A stretch of 7,422 nucleotides of DNA from Verrucomicrobiales bacterium (lineage in GTDB: Bacteria > Verrucomicrobiota > Verrucomicrobiia > Limisphaerales > JAFMIX01), in the NCBI GenBank assembly GCA_017853785.1, contig JAFMIX010000109.1, positions 1-7,422 on the forward strand, given 5' to 3'. The position numbers and the translations under genes are program-made. The notes beneath the pieces were generated by a model. The model was not told the DNA's origin. It searched no databases and worked only from the letters and a program-made list of their open reading frames with translations. Of this stretch, positions 4,958 to 7,422 are shown in pieces (the first letter of the stretch is position 1; the number at the start of each line of letters is the position of its first letter).

Positions 4958-6349
4958 GTGAACCTTCGCGTTGTCATTTTGGCCGCCCTCGGGTGTTCCG
5001 TGCTGGCGCACGACGCACGGGCCGCCACCTACGAGGTTGGCCCGCGGCAACCGCTCGCCAACCTCGGGGCCGTGCCGTGGGAAAAGTTGTTGCCCGGCGA
5101 CACGGTCTTGATCCACGCCCGCAACGAGCCGTACCGGGAGAAATTTGTCATCTGCCGCGCGGGCAAACCCGATGCGCCCATCACCGTGCGCGGCGTGCCG
5201 GACGCCGCCGGGCGGCGGCCCGTGATTTCCGGCGACGGCGCGACGACGCGCCCGGAGTTGCAGTATTGGGGCGACGTCCGCAGCGTCATCAAGATCGGCG
5301 GCGCGGTGAATCCGCCGGACACCACGCCGCAACACATCGTCATCGAAAACCTCGAGGTCTGCGGCGCGCGGCCGCCCTACACCTTCACGAACGCGGCCGG
5401 CCAGCGGCAGAATTACACCAAGAACGCCGCCGCCATCACCGTCGAGAAGGCGGAACACCTCACCATCCGCAATTGCGTGCTGCGCGACAGCGGCAACGGC
5501 CTTTTCATCAGTTCCAACGACCAGCAGGTCTCGCGCGACATTCTGGTGACGGGCAACCACATTTTTGACAACGGCACCGCCAAGAGCGGACTCGAGCACA
5601 ACGTCTATTCCGCCGGCATCCGGCTGGTCTTTGAATACAACCGCTTCGGACCGCTGCGCCCGGGCTGCCTCGGCAACGCGCTCAAGGACCGCTCCGCCGG
5701 ACTCGTTGTGCGCTACAATTGGATTGAGGGCGGCAACCGCGAACTCGACCTCGTGGACGCCGAGGACAGCGCGCTCATCCGGCGCGACCCCGGCTACCGG
5801 GAGACGTTTGTCTATGGCAATGTGATCCTGAAATTGCCTACCGATCTCCACTCGTTCGTCGTCCATTACGGCGGCGACAGCCCGCGCCCGGATAATTACC
5901 GCAAAGGGACGCTCCACTTTTTCCACAACACCATCGTCTCGTATCGGCCGACCATGACGATGCTCTTCTGGCTTTCCTCCACCGCCGAGCGCTGCGAATT
6001 CCGCAACAACCTGGTCCACCTCACGTCACCGAAAGCCAAACTCACCTTGCTGAAAGACGTGGGCAACCTCCACCTCGACCACAACTGGCTGCCCCCGGGC
6101 TGGAAAAATAGTTTTTCCACGACGCCAAAAGCCGTGGTGACGGGAGCTGAAACGGGACTCGGCGGCGCGGCCCCGGGATTCATGAATCTGGCCGCGCAGG
6201 ATTTTCGCCTGACCGCAGCTTCGCCGTGTCGCGATGCCGGCGCCGGAAAAAGCGTTGAACGGCAATACGTCCTCCATCAATCCAGCGCCGCCCGCCGGGA
6301 CGACGGCAAGCCGGACCTCGGCGCATTTGAATTCGGCGGCAAGGAATAG
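4958..6349 (+). CDS. Secreted right-handed parallel beta-helix repeat protein
   Basis: The product is 463 aa from a GTG start. That start gives a clean type I signal peptide: NLR, then the hydrophobic VVILAALGCSVLA, then HDARA before ATYEV. The frame is open 12 codons further upstream to a TTG, but that extension would bury the signal peptide. The body has the repeating short strands and Asn ladder of pectate-lyase-like solenoids: PHIVIENLEVCG-type, AEHLTIRNCVLRDSGNGLFIS, ILVTGNHIFDNG, LVVRYNWIEGG, LHFFHNTIVS and CEFRNNLVHL. It ends SPCRDAGAG to PDLGAFEFGG, the usual C-terminal strand of such proteins. It is probably periplasmic or extracellular and binds or cleaves a polysaccharide. I see no diagnostic catalytic set, so lyase activity is unproven. 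It is divergent from queE and convergent with the metallopeptidase (7-nt gap). Confidence 0.85.
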   Translation: MNLRVVILAALGCSVLAHDARAATYEVGPRQPLANLGAVPWEKLLPGDTVLIHARNEPYREKFVICRAGKPDAPITVRGVPDAAGRRPVISGDGATTRPELQYWGDVRSVIKIGGAVNPPDTTPQHIVIENLEVCGARPPYTFTNAAGQRQNYTKNAAAITVEKAEHLTIRNCVLRDSGNGLFISSNDQQVSRDILVTGNHIFDNGTAKSGLEHNVYSAGIRLVFEYNRFGPLRPGCLGNALKDRSAGLVVRYNWIEGGNRELDLVDAEDSALIRRDPGYRETFVYGNVILKLPTDLHSFVVHYGGDSPRPDNYRKGTLHFFHNTIVSYRPTMTMLFWLSSTAERCEFRNNLVHLTSPKAKLTLLKDVGNLHLDHNWLPPGWKNSFSTTPKAVVTGAETGLGGAAPGFMNLAAQDFRLTAASPCRDAGAGKSVERQYVLHQSSAARRDDGKPDLGAFEFGGKE

Positions 6350-6356
6350 CGCGCCG

Positions 6357-6737
6357 TCAGTCCAGCCCGCGTTCCGTCAACTCGTCCTCATCGAGCCCGA
6401 GGTAGTGCCCGAGTTCGTGCAGATAGGTCGTGCGAACTTCTTCGCGGAAAATCTTTTCATCCGCCTCCACCATCTCCCAGATGTTTTCGAGGAACAGAAT
6501 GATCTGCGGCGGCAGCGGGCTGTGCGTTTCATCCGCGAATTCCGGCCCGCAGAAAACTCCCAGCGTGTCCGCCTCGATGCCATCGGCTTGCAGGCCGCGA
6601 TTGGGCCGGCGCTCAAACGTCACCGGCAATTGCGCCGCCGGTTCGCGCAATGGCGTCGGCAACGCAGCGAGCGTGGCCTCCACTTCGGCGAGCGCGAAGG
6701 CTTGCAGTTTTTTCCAATCGAAATTCATCCGCGCCAT
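6357..6737 (-). CDS. Small zincin-like metallopeptidase (PF06262/TTHA0227-like)
   Basis: The product is a 126-aa minimal gluzincin-type protein. The C-terminus carries HELGHYLGLDEDEL, an HExxHxxGxxE motif with His107, Glu108, His111 and Glu117, in the context seen in the small cytosolic zincin family. The N-terminal half begins MARMNFDWKKLQAFALAEVEATLAALPTPL and holds the helix and LPVTFERRP strand typical of that family. Substrates of these proteins are not established. The frame stays open upstream to 6953, overlapping queD, but I choose the ATG at 6737, which has a GGGAG at a short 3-nt spacing. The ATG at 6728 (MNFDWKK) is equally possible, with 12-nt spacing. It lies downstream of queD on the same strand with a 119-nt gap, so it may or may not share a transcript. 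It has no signal peptide. Confidence 0.85.
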   Translation of the reverse strand: MARMNFDWKKLQAFALAEVEATLAALPTPLREPAAQLPVTFERRPNRGLQADGIEADTLGVFCGPEFADETHSPLPPQIILFLENIWEMVEADEKIFREEVRTTYLHELGHYLGLDEDELTERGLD

Positions 6738-6856
6738 TAACTCCCAAGCCGCGCCCGCTGGCAAGTCCGGTGAATCCGTCAGCTTCCAGTTGATCTTCAG
6801 CGCGGACGACGGCTGGATCGAGCAGGTCGTCAAGCTGGTCGCACCGCCAACCCCAC

Positions 6857-7219
6857 TCACTCCCCCCGATAAACTGCCCGCGCGGTGCAGGTCTCGGCCA
6901 CGACGATTTCCGTGAGCAACGGCAGCTTGGGCTTGAGTTGCTTCCAGATCCATGCAGCCACGACTTCGCTGGTGGGATTTTTCAAGCCGGGGATTTCATT
7001 GAGGTAACGGTGGTCAAGCTTTTCCCAGATGGGTTTGAACGCCGCCTTGATCTCTGCGTAGTCCATCACCCAGCCGAGTTTGGGATCACATTCGCCCGCG
7101 ACCACGACTTCCACCACAAAACTGTGGCCATGCAGCCGCCGGCACTTGTGTGCCTTGGGCAACAGCGGCAGCAGATGCGCCGCCTCAAACTGAAACGATT
7201 TTCGGAGTTCCATTTTCAT
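6857..7219 (-). CDS. queD: 6-carboxy-5,6,7,8-tetrahydropterin synthase QueD
   Basis: QueD converts 7,8-dihydroneopterin triphosphate to 6-carboxytetrahydropterin, the substrate of QueE, in queuosine precursor synthesis. The product is 120 aa, the usual size. The zinc ligands are His15 in FEAAHLLP and His30 and His32 in RLHGH. Catalytic Cys26 sits in the CxxxHGH arrangement, which distinguishes QueD from mammalian PTPS-type spacing. LDHRYLN (68-74) supplies the catalytic Asp/His pair, and Glu109 in AET anchors the pterin ring. The frame is open upstream to 7381, but that extension is not QueD-like. I use the ATG at 7219 (MKMELRKSFQF); the ATG at 7213 is also possible. It starts 4 nt after the stop of an unidentified gene, so it is probably translated from that gene's transcript. 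Confidence 0.96.
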   Translation of the reverse strand: MKMELRKSFQFEAAHLLPLLPKAHKCRRLHGHSFVVEVVVAGECDPKLGWVMDYAEIKAAFKPIWEKLDHRYLNEIPGLKNPTSEVVAAWIWKQLKPKLPLLTEIVVAETCTARAVYRGE

Positions 7220-7223
7220 AAAG

Positions 7224-7422
7224 CTATTTAGGCATGGGGCGTGGGGCGATCGGCGCAAGGGAGGCAGCGTGAGGCGTTGAGTTGCTCCGGGCGCGTACGA
7301 GTGCGCCCTGCATTTTTCCGAGTTCAGTGCATTGACCGGGGGGCGGCTCGACTTGGACGGCGGTGAAATTTCGGACGTCACGGCCGATCTCCAACTGGGT
7401 CGCCAGTTCGGCCTGAGAACCT
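7224..7422 (-). CDS. Unidentified gene, C-terminal part (cut by the window edge)
   Basis: This minus-strand frame is open from the right edge to a TAG at 7224-7226 and encodes about 65 residues. I do not recognise the protein. The first part reads like ordinary globular protein (AELATQLEIGRDVRNFTAVQVE, with a charged amphipathic character). The last 20 residues (STPHAASLAPIAPRPMPK-like) are low-complexity, Pro/Ala-rich and encoded by the 7231-7279 heptamer tract. The stop lies 4 nt before the queD ATG, which supports a real, translationally linked gene. It is not QueC, whose C-terminal CxxC-type zinc site is missing. The alternative overlapping frame that continues queD upstream looks less protein-like. 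Confidence 0.5.
   Translation of the reverse strand, partial: GSQAELATQLEIGRDVRNFTAVQVEPPPGQCTELGKMQGALVRARSNSTPHAASLAPIAPRPMPK
7231..7279. repeat. Seven-unit degenerate 7-bp repeat upstream of queD
   Basis: Seven consecutive 7-bp units; five begin GGC (for example ggcatgg, ggcgtgg, ggcgatc). The plus-strand type is GGCGnnn. It encodes the low-complexity tail of the gene preceding queD and ends about 12 nt from the queD ATG. Confidence 0.55.

Noticed and set aside
4535..6019. Long minus-strand open frame (494 codons) antisense to the beta-helix gene
   Set aside because: It overlaps the secreted beta-helix protein and the 5' part of queE. Its composition (Val/Asp/Arg/Ala-rich, no motifs) is what a GC-rich antisense frame gives. 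The sense frame has a signal peptide and family features.
6738..6856. Possible extra coding sequence between queD and the metallopeptidase (plus frame ESVSFQLIFSADDG, or an N-terminal extension of the peptidase)
   Set aside because: Both strands look protein-like because of high third-position GC, but there is no good start codon and RBS on the plus strand. The peptidase family normally begins near 6737. I leave it as a 119-nt gap with no assigned feature.
1..7422. CRISPR array, phage, transposase, toxin-antitoxin or defence genes, tRNA or rRNA
   Set aside because: I looked for these on both strands and found none. The tandem repeats are too short and lack spacers for a CRISPR array.

Overview
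The window looks like ordinary chromosomal DNA from a GC-rich Gram-negative-type bacterium. My best guess is Verrucomicrobiota (Pedosphaera/Limisphaerales-like). That guess rests on the general character of the proteins and on the short degenerate tandem repeats and 'ccacgaatgg/cacggatg' type repeats, not on a marker gene.

Layout, left to right. (1) On the minus strand, clpP (186-821) is followed 17 nt later by the first 56 codons of clpX, which runs off the left edge; together they form the ClpXP protease module. (2) A small VOC-fold (glyoxalase-like) gene (931-1323) reads divergently from clpP. (3) A tight minus-strand operon follows: class III PLP aminotransferase (2677-3966), rsmA 16S rRNA dimethyltransferase (1820-2680, GTG start, GTGA overlap, strong Shine-Dalgarno) and an IDI/YfcD-like Nudix hydrolase (1333-1839). 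(4) An approximately 163-bp imperfect nested palindrome (3970-4132) fills essentially all of the space between queE and the aminotransferase. (5) queE (4129-4872, minus) is divergent from a secreted right-handed beta-helix protein (4958-6349, plus). (6) Convergent with that gene are a small HExxH zincin-like metallopeptidase (6357-6737) and queD (6857-7219), both minus. The 3' end of an unidentified gene (7224-7422) lies 4 nt upstream of queD.

Functional links: QueD and QueE catalyse consecutive steps on the preQ0/queuosine pathway (dihydroneopterin triphosphate to 6-carboxytetrahydropterin to 7-carboxy-7-deazaguanine). Here they lie on the same strand but are separated by two unrelated genes. 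ClpP/ClpX and RsmA are housekeeping. No defence system, phage, transposase, CRISPR array, tRNA or rRNA was seen.

The most unusual signal is non-coding. Five tracts with 7-bp periodicity, each built on a different heptamer, occur in 5 kb. Three lie inside conserved genes (rsmA, the aminotransferase, queE) where they encode apparent loop insertions. One lies in the queE/beta-helix divergent promoter, and one encodes the tail of the gene before queD. A second pattern is a TAnnnT box exactly 6 nt before three start codons that lack a Shine-Dalgarno, which suggests leaderless transcription.
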